A stretch of DNA of 64,000 nt from the NCBI GenBank assembly GCA_022562895.1, contig JADFOK010000009.1, forward strand, positions 1 through 64,000. Direction: 5' to 3'. How positions within the stretch are numbered: the first letter of the stretch is position 1; each line of letters begins with the position of its first letter. The position numbers and the translations under genes were made by a program. Below are positions 1 to 9,557 of this stretch, one piece after another. The notes below the pieces were generated by a model, which was not told where the DNA came from, made no database searches, and saw only the letters and a list, made by a program, of their open reading frames with translations. This DNA is from Bacteroidota bacterium. Its GTDB lineage: Bacteria > Bacteroidota > Bacteroidia > Flavobacteriales > Flavobacteriaceae.

Positions 1-505
1 TAGGGTTACTTATTGGAGACAGCAGCGTATCTAATCCCTTTAATGGGTAGGCCATAAATTTGGAGAAAGAAACTTTATTTCGACTGGCATAAATTTTTGG
101 CAGTATTTCTCCAAAAAGTAAAATTAAGAAAGTTACCAATCCGACTTCCAAAATAAAACGTATGCTAATACCGTAAAATTGATTGTTAATTCCTGAAAAT
201 AAAAGATCACTTAAGGAGGCAAAAAGTAACACAATAGCAATATTGATGAAATTATTAGCCACTAAAATAGTAGCCAACAATTTTTTTGGTTTTGAAAGTA
301 GTTTTTGAACAATTTCCAGTTTCCTGGTGGGAGAATTATCGATAGACTTAACGTTAAAATCAGTTGCTGTTAATGAAAAAAAAGCTACTTCTGCACCCGA
401 AATTAGTGCAGAACAAATAAGAAGCACAAGTAAAATAACAATACTTATAATATGGGTATTGTTTAAAAGTGAAATAACTAATAAACTGGGGGGTTCTATA
501 TCCAA
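1..505 (-). CDS. gldE: Partial GldE-like protein (CNNM/CBS transporter family, gliding-motility associated); C-terminus lies outside the window
   Basis: Open minus-strand frame starting at TTG (505-503): (M)DIEPPSLLVISLLNNTHIISIVILLVLLICSALISGAEVAFFSLTATDFNVK...; in-frame stop upstream of the TTG; adjacent to ssb and mutY as in other flavobacteria. Missing from the ORF track because of the non-ATG start. Confidence 0.75.
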   Translation of the reverse strand, partial: MDIEPPSLLVISLLNNTHIISIVILLVLLICSALISGAEVAFFSLTATDFNVKSIDNSPTRKLEIVQKLLSKPKKLLATILVANNFINIAIVLLFASLSDLLFSGINNQFYGISIRFILEVGLVTFLILLFGEILPKIYASRNKVSFSKFMAYPLKGLDTLLSPISNP

Positions 506-525
506 AATATTTCGATTAGTTTAAA

Positions 526-972
526 TTAGAATGGTAAATCATCCTCTTCCTTACTAATAGGTTCTGGTCCATTAGTTTTTTCTTGGGAATGGTTCTTATC
601 TTCATTTATTTCTTGAGGTATAGTATCGGTTTCACTTTTAGACGTTAGAAAAGTAAACTCGGTGCATTGTATTTCTGTATTATATCTATCTTTTCCTTGG
701 TCGTCCTGCCATTTACGTGTTTTTAAACGACCTTCAATATAAACCTTATCTCCTTTTTTTAAATATTTTTCACATATTTCGGCAGCTTTATTTCGCACAA
801 CAATATTATGCCATTCCGTATTATTCACCCGTTCTCCTGTGGTACGATTAGTATAAACTTCGTTCGTTGCCAGCGGAAATCTTCCTACGCAACCGCCTCC
901 TTCAAAATAATGCATTTTTACTTCGTCCCCAGTATGCCCTATTAGCATTACCTTGTTTAATGTCCCACTCAT
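526..972 (-). CDS. ssb: Single-stranded DNA-binding protein
   Basis: MSGTLNKVMLIGHTGDEVKMHYFEGGG...VYIEGRLKTRKWQDDQGKDRYNTEI, acidic tail ending DDLPF. Confidence 0.96.
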   Translation of the reverse strand: MSGTLNKVMLIGHTGDEVKMHYFEGGGCVGRFPLATNEVYTNRTTGERVNNTEWHNIVVRNKAAEICEKYLKKGDKVYIEGRLKTRKWQDDQGKDRYNTEIQCTEFTFLTSKSETDTIPQEINEDKNHSQEKTNGPEPISKEEDDLPF

Positions 973-1038
973 ATTCTTTAATTTTTATTGTTGCAAATTT
1001 ATGTTTTGTGTTTTAAATATAGCTATTTTTTTCTGTTT

Positions 1039-2112
1039 TTATACTAGTGTTTCCGTACTAAAAAAGAGGGAAATAAATTTTTCTATAAGGACAGGCACTG
1101 GATAAGTACCTAATTTTTCTATTGGAATAGCCTTTTGTAATATTTCAGAAGATTCTGCAATCCAAAAACGAGTGTGTAAATGTCTATGTGAAAGTTTATG
1201 TACCACTGATTTTTCATTATGAAGCACCATTGATTTTATCCTATGTTTTTTTGAAAGCTCTAGATACATCGGTATTTTCTTAATTTGAGAAAGGCTAACT
1301 TCCTTTGAAGTCTCAATTAATGGAAATTCATACAATTTTTGCCAGATTCCTTTTTCTGTACGTTGTCGTAAAACTGTTTTATCATCCTCTGAAATGATAA
1401 CTATATAATTGAAAAAAAAATTAATAATCGAAGTCTTAGGGAGTTTCACAGGTAATTCTGAAACCAGTTGTTTTTGAAAAGCAATACATCTATCATTAAA
1501 AATACAAGTATTACAATTTGGGTTTTGTGGAACACAATAACGTGCTCCAAATTCCATGATCGCTTGATTATAAATCCCTGGTTGTTTTGTATCAACAAGT
1601 TGTTGTGCTAAATTTTTAAATTCATTAATGCCTCTGCTGCTATTAATAGGAATATCAATCCCAAAGACACGCGCCAATACTCTATAAACATTACCGTCAA
1701 CCACAGCTCTTGGTTCGTTAAAACATATTGAAGAAATAGCACTGGCAGTATAATCCCCCACCCCTTTAAGCTTTATTAGTTCTTTATAATTATTTGGAAA
1801 TACTCCATTTAATTGATTGGTTATATACCTTGCTGTTAAGTGTAGATTACGAGCCCGGGAGTAATACCCAAGACCTTGCCATAATTTAAGTACATTTTCT
1901 TCAGATGCATTAGCAAGGATTTCAATAGTAGGAAAGGATTTTACAAATTTTAAATAATAAGGTATTCCCTGATTTACTCTTGTTTGTTGAAGTATAATTT
2001 CAGAAAGCCAAATAAAATAAGGCTGAGTTGTAGTTCGCCAAGGTAATTCCCGTTTGTTTTGTAAATACCAGTATATGAGTTTTTTATAAAAAAAAGATGG
2101 GCTATTAGGCAT
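1039..2112 (-). CDS. mutY: A/G-specific adenine glycosylase
   Basis: WYLQNKRELPWRTT...LQQTRVNQGIPYY; HhH LKGVGDYTASAI; Fe-S cysteines CVPQNPNCNTCIFNDRC. Confidence 0.96.
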   Translation of the reverse strand: MPNSPSFFYKKLIYWYLQNKRELPWRTTTQPYFIWLSEIILQQTRVNQGIPYYLKFVKSFPTIEILANASEENVLKLWQGLGYYSRARNLHLTARYITNQLNGVFPNNYKELIKLKGVGDYTASAISSICFNEPRAVVDGNVYRVLARVFGIDIPINSSRGINEFKNLAQQLVDTKQPGIYNQAIMEFGARYCVPQNPNCNTCIFNDRCIAFQKQLVSELPVKLPKTSIINFFFNYIVIISEDDKTVLRQRTEKGIWQKLYEFPLIETSKEVSLSQIKKIPMYLELSKKHRIKSMVLHNEKSVVHKLSHRHLHTRFWIAESSEILQKAIPIEKLGTYPVPVLIEKFISLFFSTETLV

Positions 2113-2157
2113 TTGGCTAAAATAGCCTTTATCTAATTAAATTTTAATGGATTACCA

Positions 2158-2190
2158 TTTGATTTTTTGATTATAAAATCATTATATTTG
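2158..2190 (+). promoter_or_regulatory. Bacteroidetes-type promoter of the HU gene (TTTG-N21-TATATTTG)
   Basis: TTTG at 2158-2161 and TATATTTG at 2183-2190, 46 nt upstream of the ATG; fits -33 TTG / -7 TAnnTTTG consensus. Confidence 0.6.
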
Positions 2191-2235
2191 CCATCTTGTA
2201 AAATGGAAATTAATATTTATTAAATTATATACATA

Positions 2236-2523
2236 ATGACGAAAGCAGATATTGTAGCAAAAATTTCAAATAAATTAGGAATGGAAAAAGGTGATGTGCA
2301 AGCTACTGTAGAAACCTTTATGACAGAAGTAAAAAACTCTCTTGAAGGTGGTGACAATGTTTATTTAAGAGGTTTTGGAAGTTTTATAGTTAAGAAAAGA
2401 GCTGAAAAAACAGGCAGAAACATTTCAAAAAATACAACAATAATAATTCCAGCCCATAACATCCCTGCGTTTAAGCCCGCGAAAATATTTGTTGAAGGTG
2501 TAAAAACGAATGTTAAAGTTTAA
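2236..2523 (+). CDS. hup: HU/IHF family DNA-binding protein
   Basis: MTKADIVAKISNKLGMEKGDVQATVETFM...VYLRGFGSFIVKKRAEKTGRN...IPAHNIPAFKPAK. Confidence 0.95.
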   Translation: MTKADIVAKISNKLGMEKGDVQATVETFMTEVKNSLEGGDNVYLRGFGSFIVKKRAEKTGRNISKNTTIIIPAHNIPAFKPAKIFVEGVKTNVKV

Positions 2524-2547
2524 GAATAACATTTTAAAAGTATTTCC

Positions 2548-2646
2548 ATGCCAAGTGGTAAAAAAAGAAAAAGACATAAAGTAGCGACCCATAAGCGCAA
2601 GAAAAGAAGACGCGCAAACCGCCACAAGAAAGCCAATAAAAAGTAG
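2548..2646 (+). CDS. 32-aa hyper-basic small protein, probably RNA/ribosome associated; not in the ORF track
   Basis: ATG...TAG gives MPSGKKRKRHKVATHKRKKRRRANRHKKANKK; lies between HU and rng, a place where I recall a similar smORF in other Bacteroidetes. Confidence 0.8.
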   Translation: MPSGKKRKRHKVATHKRKKRRRANRHKKANKK

Positions 2647-2662
2647 TTTTAAACTACTTTTT
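2638..2662 (+). terminator. Hairpin AAAGTAGTTTTAAACTACTTTTTT overlapping the smORF stop codon
   Basis: Inverted repeat AAGTAGTTT/AAACTACTT followed by T-run. Confidence 0.65.
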
Positions 2663-2790
2663 TAATTTAAAACAACGTAAAACGTTCTTTGAAAACGAAA
2701 TTACACTGTTTATGTTAAAACTTTGTGATTTCAACGGGTTTAAACCTATCTACAATAGGTAGGAACCTGTGAAAAATATTGTTTAATCCA

Positions 2791-2813
2791 TCTGTCCGCC
2801 TATGGTGGGTAGA
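2791..2813. repeat. Imperfect palindrome TCTGTCCGCC-TAT-GGTGGGTAGA just upstream of the rng start
   Basis: 10-nt arms around TAT; 16-nt core TCCGCCTATGGTGGGT matches 15/16 to the terminator stem at 46431-46446. Confidence 0.6.
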
Positions 2814-2829
2814 TAAAAATTAATGACAA

Positions 2830-4371
2830 GTGAACTACGAATTATTTATTAGATCCAGTTCGCAAGCAGTTGATTTTGCACTTTTAAAAGATGGAAAACT
2901 ATTAGAATTACATAAAGAGGAAGAGAGCAATAAATTTTCGGTCGGTGATATATTTATCGCCAAAATCCGAAAAATAGTTCCCGGTCTAAACGCTACATTT
3001 GTTAATGTAGGATATGAAAAAGATGCTTTTTTGCATTATCATGACCTGGGTCCAAATGTGCCATCTCTTTTAAAATTCGTAAAAAGTGTAAGCACAGGTA
3101 AACTTAAAGATTATTCTTTAAAAAATTTCCCCTTTGAAAAAGAGATTGATAAGCATGGAGGTATAATTAATGTGCTAAAATCTAATCAATCTACATTGGT
3201 ACAGATTGTAAAAGAACCCATATCCACCAAAGGTCCCAGAATTAGTTCCGAGCTTTCAATAGCTGGACGTTACATAGTTTTGGTGCCATTTTCAGATCGT
3301 GTTTCTGTTTCACAAAAAATAGATTCAAGAGAAGAAAAGGAAAGGTTAAAACGCTTGGTAACAAGTATAAAACCTAAAGGATTTGGGGCTATAATACGCA
3401 CTGTAGCCAAGGGCAAAAAAGTAGCTGAACTGGATAGAGATTTACAAAATCTAATCGATCGCTGGATAGCGATGTGTAAAAAGCTGCGAGGAGTACACCT
3501 TCCTTCAAAGGTGTTGAGTGAGTTAAATAGAGGAGCATCTATTTTACGTGATATTTTTAATGATTCGTTTACGTCTATTTTAATAGATGATGAAACTCTA
3601 TACTTACAAATAAAAAATTATGTGCAAGAGATTGCACCTAAAAAGGAGAATATTGTTAAGTTTTACGATTCCACTGTTCCCATTTTTGAAAAATTCGGGA
3701 TCGAGCGTCAAATTAAAACGTCCTTCGGGAAAACTGTATCGGGTAGTAAAGGTACTTACCTGGTAATTGAGCATACCGAAGCATTACATGTAATTGACGT
3801 CAATAGCGGTAAACGAAGTAATAAATCAAAAAATCAAGAGGACACCGCTTTGGAAGTAAACTTAATAGCTGCTAGTGAAGTAGCGCGACAATTACGATTG
3901 CGAGACATGGGAGGTATTATTGTAATTGATTTCATTGATATGGCAAGTGCTGCCAACAGAAAAAAACTCTACAACCACCTTCGTGAAGAAATGAAGGATG
4001 ATAGAGCTAAACACAAAATATTACCCCCAAGTAAATTTGGGCTAATACAAATTACTCGACAACGAGTAAGACCCGAAATAAATATTAAAACTCGTGAAGT
4101 AGATCCTAACGGATATGAGCGTGAAATTGAAGCACCAATTGTACTGGTAAACAAAATGACCGAAGAGATTAAACACCTCTTTAAAAAAGACTATAAAAAG
4201 ATAACATTAAACGCACATCCTTTTATAGCAGCCTTTTTAACAAAAGGATTTCCATCTGTGCGAGCCAAATGGTTTATGGAGCACAAAAAGTGGGTAACTG
4301 TTCAACCAAGAGATGCTTACACCTATCTTGAATATCATTTTTTAGATAAAAATGGTAAAGAGATAGAATAA
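2830..4371 (+). CDS. rng: Ribonuclease G/E family protein (GTG start)
   Basis: S1-like N-terminus (VGDIFIAKIRKIVPGLNATFVNVGYEKDAFLHYHDL), IDVNSGKR, GGIIVIDFIDM, LGLIQITRQRVRP-type motif (FGLIQITRQRVRP). Confidence 0.95.
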   Translation: MNYELFIRSSSQAVDFALLKDGKLLELHKEEESNKFSVGDIFIAKIRKIVPGLNATFVNVGYEKDAFLHYHDLGPNVPSLLKFVKSVSTGKLKDYSLKNFPFEKEIDKHGGIINVLKSNQSTLVQIVKEPISTKGPRISSELSIAGRYIVLVPFSDRVSVSQKIDSREEKERLKRLVTSIKPKGFGAIIRTVAKGKKVAELDRDLQNLIDRWIAMCKKLRGVHLPSKVLSELNRGASILRDIFNDSFTSILIDDETLYLQIKNYVQEIAPKKENIVKFYDSTVPIFEKFGIERQIKTSFGKTVSGSKGTYLVIEHTEALHVIDVNSGKRSNKSKNQEDTALEVNLIAASEVARQLRLRDMGGIIVIDFIDMASAANRKKLYNHLREEMKDDRAKHKILPPSKFGLIQITRQRVRPEINIKTREVDPNGYEREIEAPIVLVNKMTEEIKHLFKKDYKKITLNAHPFIAAFLTKGFPSVRAKWFMEHKKWVTVQPRDAYTYLEYHFLDKNGKEIE

Positions 4372-4380
4372 CCTTAAAAA

Positions 4381-4412
4381 CCCTCCGATGCTTTAGCTAC
4401 GGAGGGTTTTTT
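4381..4412 (+). terminator. Intrinsic terminator downstream of rng
   Basis: CCCTCCG-ATGCTTTAGCTA-CGGAGGG followed by TTTTTT. Confidence 0.9.
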
Positions 4413-4514
4413 ATTTACTTTAGTAACATAATGAAAAATACCTTTCGAATCTGCTCTGGTTTTTTTATTCATTACGATTAACATTGAGTAAAGCCGAAAT
4501 TAACATCAATAATT

Positions 4515-4991
4515 TTGAATTTCCATAAATCATATACCGTTAATGAAGCTACTTCACGGATGGAACGCTATTGTATTTATCAAGAACGCTGCCATAAAGA
4601 AGTACGTCAAAAACTGAAGGAAATGGAAATGGTTCCCAGCGATATAGATCAAATTATATCTAATTTAATTCAGGAAGATTTTCTCAATGAAACCAGATTT
4701 GCTCAAACATTTGTGAAGGGAAAATTCAATCAAAAAAAATGGGGTATATATCGAATAAAACGAGAATTAAGTTTTCGAAATATATCCGATTATAACATTG
4801 AATTGGCATTAAAAGAAGTATCTAAAACCGATTACATTTCAACCTTTCATGATCTTGCAGAAAAACGTTTTGTTCAATTGTCAAATGAAAAAGATCTTCA
4901 GAAAAAAAGAAAAAAATTAACAGACTATCTGCTGTATAGAGGATGGGAAAGTAATTTGGTTTACGAAAAAGTGAGAGATTTGATTAAATGA
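4515..4991 (+). CDS. recX: Regulatory protein RecX (TTG start)
   Basis: AxxRMERYCIYQERCHKEVRQKLKEM...LIQEDFLNETRFAQTFVKGKFNQKKWGIYRIKREL. Confidence 0.9.
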   Translation: MNFHKSYTVNEATSRMERYCIYQERCHKEVRQKLKEMEMVPSDIDQIISNLIQEDFLNETRFAQTFVKGKFNQKKWGIYRIKRELSFRNISDYNIELALKEVSKTDYISTFHDLAEKRFVQLSNEKDLQKKRKKLTDYLLYRGWESNLVYEKVRDLIK

Positions 4992-5847
4992 TTCCCAGCT
5001 TTTTATGTGTGAGAATTATGGCTTTTTCGTTTTTTCTATCAATCCAAGCCTGTCCTTTTAATTTTCGCATTATATTATCGAAATTTCGCATAATAAATAT
5101 ATTATACAAAGCTTTTGATAGATTAAAAGGATTACGTGCAATAGCTCTTAAACTCATAGCAAATCCAGGGGTAATATAGTGCATATAGTGCCAATATCCT
5201 TCGGGCATATATAATATGTTGCCATGTTCAAGATTTGTAATCCAGCCTTTTGCTTTTTTTAGAGCAGGCCATTTATTATAATCCGGATTATTGAAATCAA
5301 TATCCTCTCTTGTTATAAGTGAATGTGGAATTTTATAAAGATACTTTGTTTGCTTCTGATCAAAAAGAATGGCTTTCTTCTTTCCTTCAAAATGAATATG
5401 GAATATGTTTGCCAGATCGATATCTATATGCATAAAAGTATGGGAATCTCTTCCTCCAAAAAATAACATTGGAAGATCTTTCATAAGTTTTAATCCAAAA
5501 TCGGGATATGAAAAATCATTTTTTAGCTGAGGTATTTCTTTTAAGATATTCCAAAGAAAGATTCGATATTTAGTAGGTTCACGCTTCAATAAATCTACGT
5601 ATTCCTTCATTTTCATTTTTGCATGAGGTTCATTAAATGCATCCTTATAATTTACCGGTCGGTCGTCATAAAGAGGTACCTCTTTATCTCCTGCTATCTC
5701 TGCCATATAATCCAAATTCCATTTGGAATACGCTGGCCATTCTTCAATAAAACGTTCTATAACTAATGGTCTTTGAGGTTTAAAGTAGTTTTTTAGGAAT
5801 TCTTCCTTTGTAATAGTTTCAACTCTGTCTATCTCTTTTAAATCCAT
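4984..5847 (-). CDS. Cupin-like (JmjC/FIH-type) 2OG-dioxygenase-like protein
   Basis: FLKNYFKPQRPLVIERFIEEWPAYSKWNLDYM...HTFMHIDIDLANIFHIHFEGKKKAILF...GNILYMPEGYWHYMHYITPGFAMSLRAI. Confidence 0.85.
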   Translation of the reverse strand: MDLKEIDRVETITKEEFLKNYFKPQRPLVIERFIEEWPAYSKWNLDYMAEIAGDKEVPLYDDRPVNYKDAFNEPHAKMKMKEYVDLLKREPTKYRIFLWNILKEIPQLKNDFSYPDFGLKLMKDLPMLFFGGRDSHTFMHIDIDLANIFHIHFEGKKKAILFDQKQTKYLYKIPHSLITREDIDFNNPDYNKWPALKKAKGWITNLEHGNILYMPEGYWHYMHYITPGFAMSLRAIARNPFNLSKALYNIFIMRNFDNIMRKLKGQAWIDRKNEKAIILTHKKLGII

Positions 5848-5869
5848 AATATTTGCCCAATGCGTAAAA

Positions 5870-6004
5870 CTACAAAAATAAGTAGAAAATACAAATCAAT
5901 AATATAACGAAAAGGCTAGCATATAAAAACCAGCCCTTTCCCTTTTTCGTGTTAAATTCTTGAAACTAATTAGCCCAGCCATAAGTGTCAAGGAATCTTT
6001 TCAT
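5870..6004 (-). pseudogene. Small single-TM membrane-protein frame interrupted by one in-frame TAG
   Basis: Minus frame reads MKRFLDTYGWAN*FQEFNTKKGKGWFLYASLFVILLICIFYLFL*; the TAG is at 5968-5966. Confidence 0.4.
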
Positions 6005-6016
6005 TTAAAATTATAT

Positions 6017-6646
6017 TTATGGAGTAGTTGTTACTACAAGTCGATCGGAGTATTCACTAAAGCCATCTGAACCACAATTAGCTCTTACTTGTATCTCATA
6101 AGTTGTCGAAGGCATTAATCCAGTTATTATAAAAACATTTTGAGAAGTTTGAATAATCGTACCCGTTCCTGTTGTAAAACCGGATATACCATATTCTATT
6201 TCCCAAGCTGTCTCATTATTTTCCGACCAAGTAAATTCAACTGAATTAGAAGTTATTAATCCTAAAATTAAATCAGTAGGTGTATTACAGTTGGGGTTCG
6301 CTGTTAATGTAACAAAAGCCAGTGTAATATAATTGCTAAACCCCTCGGAGCCACAATTGGATCTGAGGTATATCTCGTAACTGGTTCCCGGATTTAATTC
6401 ATCAATTAGAAAATTAGTTTGTGAAGTCTGAATTACGGTACCCGTTCCTAATGCAAAACCTGATATTCCATACTCTATCTCCCAGGCGGTTTCTCCTCCA
6501 GTCTCCCAACTAAACAAAATAGAAGTACTTCCTAACAGATCAATAATTATATTATTTGGTTCTGAACAATTACTATTTGAATCGTCATCTTTTTTACACG
6601 AAATGATAGCAATAGATAAGAATGATAATAAAAAAATCTTTTTCAT
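6017..6646 (-). CDS. Lipoprotein with two near-identical fibronectin type III repeats
   Basis: Lipobox FLSIAIISC-KKDDD; repeats AWEIEYGISGFALGTGTVIQTSQ.. and AWEIEYGISGFTTGTGTIIQTSQ.. Confidence 0.85.
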   Translation of the reverse strand: MKKIFLLSFLSIAIISCKKDDDSNSNCSEPNNIIIDLLGSTSILFSWETGGETAWEIEYGISGFALGTGTVIQTSQTNFLIDELNPGTSYEIYLRSNCGSEGFSNYITLAFVTLTANPNCNTPTDLILGLITSNSVEFTWSENNETAWEIEYGISGFTTGTGTIIQTSQNVFIITGLMPSTTYEIQVRANCGSDGFSEYSDRLVVTTTP

Positions 6647-6924
6647 AAAAAATAAATTAGTTTGTTGTTAAACGGAAAGTATCCGGAAATATTGAATTCA
6701 TCTATTTATTCTTGTATCTGATTTCTTGAAAATAAGATAAATTACTAATTATAATTGCTGTTACTTCTTAAACTTTAAAATTGTTCTTACCTTTATTAAA
6801 TGCGAGTAAAAATATGAATTACTGTTTTATTTATGTAATAAAAGTGATGGAGAATGAGCATATCACCGTTTGCAAGTTACTATAAACAGTATTCCTGGAA
6901 AGATTAACTTATTATCGGGGACAA

Positions 6925-7470
6925 ATGAATAAGAATAAAATAATAATTTATAAATGTGCCTCTACTAAAGAAGAATTAGAGCAAATTTTAATTCTTCAGC
7001 AAATTAATCTTTCCACTTCAGTTTCTAATGAAGAAAAGATTAATGAGGGATTTGTAACGGTTCGTCATACTATGAAAATACTTAGTAGAATGAATAATTT
7101 AATTCCGCATATAATAGCAAAAGAAGAAGAAAAAGTTGTTGGTTACGCATTATGTATGCATCCTGATTTTGCTAAGGATATAGCTGTTTTAAAGCCAATG
7201 TTTTCAAAAATTAAATCAATTATAAAAAAGGATAAAAAATATATAGTTATGGGCCAGATTTGCATTGATAAGGTCTATAGGAAGAAGGGTATTTTTAGAA
7301 TGTTATATATTACGATGAAGAACTCTATTGCTCCAAATTATTCAACTATTATAACCGAAGTAGATGTTACTAACTCTCGATCGTTACAAGCTCATTATGC
7401 AATAGGTTTTAAAACCTTAATAACCTATCAAGCCAAGGGCCATCAATGGGAATTAATCTATTGGAAGTGA
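6925..7470 (+). CDS. GNAT family N-acetyltransferase
   Basis: VGYALCMHPDF...GQICIDKVYRKKGIFRMLYITMKNSI...EVDVTNSRSLQAHYAIGFKTL. Confidence 0.8.
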   Translation: MNKNKIIIYKCASTKEELEQILILQQINLSTSVSNEEKINEGFVTVRHTMKILSRMNNLIPHIIAKEEEKVVGYALCMHPDFAKDIAVLKPMFSKIKSIIKKDKKYIVMGQICIDKVYRKKGIFRMLYITMKNSIAPNYSTIITEVDVTNSRSLQAHYAIGFKTLITYQAKGHQWELIYWK

Positions 7471-7471
7471 A

Positions 7472-7498
7472 AAAACACATTCTTTTAGAAAGTGTTTT
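7472..7498. terminator. Terminator hairpin between convergent GNAT and atpC genes
   Basis: AAAACACATTCT-TTT-AGAAAGTGTTTT, one mismatch. Confidence 0.7.
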
Positions 7499-7525
7499 CA
7501 AGATTTTTATATTTAGTCAACAGAA

Positions 7526-7804
7526 TTAATCTGCTAAAACAATCACTTTATTGTCTTTCAATTCAACGGTACCACTATTAATTTTCAAAGACCATTTTCC
7601 ATCTTCTTCTTTTGAAAATTTATCTTCATATCCTTCTGCAAAGGTTGGGTTTCCTGTAAATTTAACTTTACCTTCTTTTAGTGTAGATATAATGGAGGCG
7701 TGATTATTAAGCATCTGAAATGCTCCGTTCACACCTGGTACTGTAACCGACTCTACTTCACCGGACACTAATGAGGCTTCTGGAGTTACTATTTCTAAAT
7801 ACAT
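7526..7804 (-). CDS. atpC: F1 ATP synthase epsilon subunit
   Basis: MYLEIVTPEASLVSGEVESVTVPGVNGAFQMLNNHASIISTLKEGKV. Confidence 0.95.
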   Translation of the reverse strand: MYLEIVTPEASLVSGEVESVTVPGVNGAFQMLNNHASIISTLKEGKVKFTGNPTFAEGYEDKFSKEEDGKWSLKINSGTVELKDNKVIVLAD

Positions 7805-7841
7805 AGTTATTTATCTATTTCGCTGTTCAAAAAACACTTTA

Positions 7842-9422
<1,581 letters not shown>

Positions 9423-9499
9423 TTAAAAAAAATGAAAACCTTTTTAATTATTTTTTATCTCCTGACAGCAAGTCTTAAAATGACTCAAAAACCAAAAAA

Positions 9500-9529
9500 A
9501 ACCGAACCTTAATATTAAAAGGTTCGGTT
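9500..9529 (-). terminator. Intrinsic terminator downstream of the SGNH lipoprotein gene
   Basis: AACCGAACCTT...AAGGTTCGGTT with T-tract on the minus strand. Confidence 0.85.
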
Positions 9530-9557
9530 TAAAATGTTTTGTATAAATTCTTATTAT

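Noticed and set aside
2425-2625. 66-aa minus ORF over the HU end and the smORF
   Set aside because: Antisense to HU and the basic smORF, which is the more convincing coding frame.
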